Source of the DNA: Morella rubra
Lineage: Eukaryota > Streptophyta > Magnoliopsida > Fagales > Myricaceae
Direction of reading: 5' to 3'
Length of the DNA stretch: 64,000 nt
Assembly: GCA_003952965.2 (NCBI GenBank)
Contig: CM025851.1
Coordinates: forward strand, 20,230,874 to 20,294,873
This document shows positions 62,368 to 64,000 of the stretch, in pieces. A program made the translations under genes and the position numbers. The notes under the pieces are model-generated. The model saw only the letters and a program-made list of their open reading frames with translations. It made no database searches and was not told the DNA's origin. Within the stretch, counting starts at the first letter, position 1. Every line of letters begins with the position of its first letter.

Positions 62368-63367
62368 NNNNNNNNNNNNNNNNNNNNNNNNNNNNNNNNN
62401 NNNNNNNNNNNNNNNNNNNNNNNNNNNNNNNNNNNNNNNNNNNNNNNNNNNNNNNNNNNNNNNNNNNNNNNNNNNNNNNNNNNNNNNNNNNNNNNNNNNN
62501 NNNNNNNNNNNNNNNNNNNNNNNNNNNNNNNNNNNNNNNNNNNNNNNNNNNNNNNNNNNNNNNNNNNNNNNNNNNNNNNNNNNNNNNNNNNNNNNNNNNN
62601 NNNNNNNNNNNNNNNNNNNNNNNNNNNNNNNNNNNNNNNNNNNNNNNNNNNNNNNNNNNNNNNNNNNNNNNNNNNNNNNNNNNNNNNNNNNNNNNNNNNN
62701 NNNNNNNNNNNNNNNNNNNNNNNNNNNNNNNNNNNNNNNNNNNNNNNNNNNNNNNNNNNNNNNNNNNNNNNNNNNNNNNNNNNNNNNNNNNNNNNNNNNN
62801 NNNNNNNNNNNNNNNNNNNNNNNNNNNNNNNNNNNNNNNNNNNNNNNNNNNNNNNNNNNNNNNNNNNNNNNNNNNNNNNNNNNNNNNNNNNNNNNNNNNN
62901 NNNNNNNNNNNNNNNNNNNNNNNNNNNNNNNNNNNNNNNNNNNNNNNNNNNNNNNNNNNNNNNNNNNNNNNNNNNNNNNNNNNNNNNNNNNNNNNNNNNN
63001 NNNNNNNNNNNNNNNNNNNNNNNNNNNNNNNNNNNNNNNNNNNNNNNNNNNNNNNNNNNNNNNNNNNNNNNNNNNNNNNNNNNNNNNNNNNNNNNNNNNN
63101 NNNNNNNNNNNNNNNNNNNNNNNNNNNNNNNNNNNNNNNNNNNNNNNNNNNNNNNNNNNNNNNNNNNNNNNNNNNNNNNNNNNNNNNNNNNNNNNNNNNN
63201 NNNNNNNNNNNNNNNNNNNNNNNNNNNNNNNNNNNNNNNNNNNNNNNNNNNNNNNNNNNNNNNNNNNNNNNNNNNNNNNNNNNNNNNNNNNNNNNNNNNN
63301 NNNNNNNNNNNNNNNNNNNNNNNNNNNNNNNNNNNNNNNNNNNNNNNNNNNNNNNNNNNNNNNNNNN
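62368..63367. other. Assembly gap of exactly 1000 N
   Basis: The round length is the usual placeholder for an unsized scaffold gap. Open frames running through it are artefacts. Confidence 0.99.
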
Positions 63368-64000
63368 ATATGAGGGGGCCACGAAGACAGCGCCCAAAAC
63401 ATAGGCTATGGGTTGTTTTCAAAACGTTTTTACGATCACTTTTTCACCGATTTTAATATTTTTTTAATCGATTTTAATAACTTTTAAGATACTTTTCATT
63501 AATTTTAAAAAAATCTACATTACTTTAAAAAAATACAAACACAAAAAAATTATTTTAAAATCTAAACTAAACATAGTCATAATTTTTTTTTTTTCTAAGC
63601 CAAAGCGTAAGCTTAGTAAAATATAGGCTTGATATATATGTCAGTCCATGAGATTTAGCCTTTTCCTAAAATGGTCCTTAGGTTCAATTGGTTTCACACG
63701 GGTCAATGAGTTTTATCTCCTTTTTATTTGTCTTTCTCTCACTTTCGACTCAGTTGATTAACGGAGAATTTCTTTGTGACAGACCGACGCTACATCATAT
63801 CTAATAAAAATGCTACACGTGTCCATCTATCACTTCAAGTCCCCAAATCAACATCAAGTCAACTCATCGTGAACGAGCATATATGACACAATCTGTTGCT
63901 GCACACATTGTGCGGTACTCCGGTTTACGTGGTTCCAATGGTGGACTCAAGTTGCGGACTCAAGTTAAAGAGGGACGAACTGCCAAGGTAAAATGATAAA
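63368..64000. other. Unresolved repeat-like end of the window
   Basis: AT-rich text followed from about 63628 by sequence of the style seen in MULE ends (CAGTCCATGAGATTTAGCC, TAAAATGGTCCTTAGG). It may be the end of another MULE or MITE that runs past the window. No gene is seen. Confidence 0.35.

Noticed and set aside
62267-63456. Five long open frames of 350-378 codons on both strands
   Set aside because: They run through 1000 N and have no real coding content.
1-64000. tRNA, rRNA or other structured RNA genes
   Set aside because: I looked for tRNA-like arms and found only retroelement primer-binding sites; a dedicated covariance search could still find something.

Overview
The window is nuclear DNA of a eudicot plant, probably a woody one. 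The coding genes have plant-typical GT-AG introns (one is GC-AG), four plant gene families are recognisable, and more than half of the sequence is layered transposable-element debris. No organellar, bacterial or viral gene cluster is visible. Positions 62368-63367 are exactly 1000 N, a scaffold gap. The species cannot be named from the sequence alone.

Four host genes could be rebuilt exon by exon. (1) MAX1/CYP711A, a cytochrome P450 of strigolactone biosynthesis, + strand, 13639-17659, five coding exons, 528 residues. (2) An IQ67-domain calmodulin-binding protein closest to Arabidopsis IQD6, - strand, 18081-20245, five coding exons, 443 residues. (3) An IQM-family calmodulin-binding protein, - strand, 45908-48948, eight coding exons. 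(4) A mitochondrial carrier of the coenzyme A transporter type (CoAc1/CoAc2), - strand, 54594-61378, seven coding exons, 344 residues. From memory, MAX1, IQD6 and IQM4 are consecutive loci in Arabidopsis (At2g26170, At2g26180, At2g26190). The first three genes here therefore look like an old syntenic block in which about 25 kb of mobile DNA now separates IQD6 from the IQM gene.

Layout: 1-10.4 kb is retroelement debris (copies of one LTR family, a 1.27 kb tandem duplication, a broken Ty1/copia element, LINE ORF1 and ORF2 remnants). 10.4-13.6 kb is the MAX1 upstream region. 13.6-20.2 kb holds the convergent pair MAX1/IQD6. 21.1-28.2 kb is a large Mutator-like (MULE) element carrying a GRF zinc-finger gene, set between diverged outer inverted repeats. 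29.4-45.5 kb is a nest of copia and gypsy remnants that ends with a copia element still bounded by two LTRs and a 5-bp target duplication. 45.9-49.4 kb is the IQM gene with a tandemly duplicated leader. 51.0-52.9 kb holds three small DNA elements, one a near-perfect foldback with a perfect 10-bp target duplication. 54.6-61.4 kb is the carrier gene, with insertions in its introns. 61.4-64 kb is its upstream region, the gap, and an unresolved end.

The host genes share no single pathway: MAX1 makes a branching hormone, IQD6 and IQM are calcium/calmodulin-linked proteins, and the carrier feeds coenzyme A to mitochondria. I found no convincing new multi-gene system. The least ordinary objects are the MULE with its GRF gene and hairpin (21834-27708), the foldback element (52462-52850), the non-canonical copia LTRs (39370-45544), and the duplicated IQM leader.
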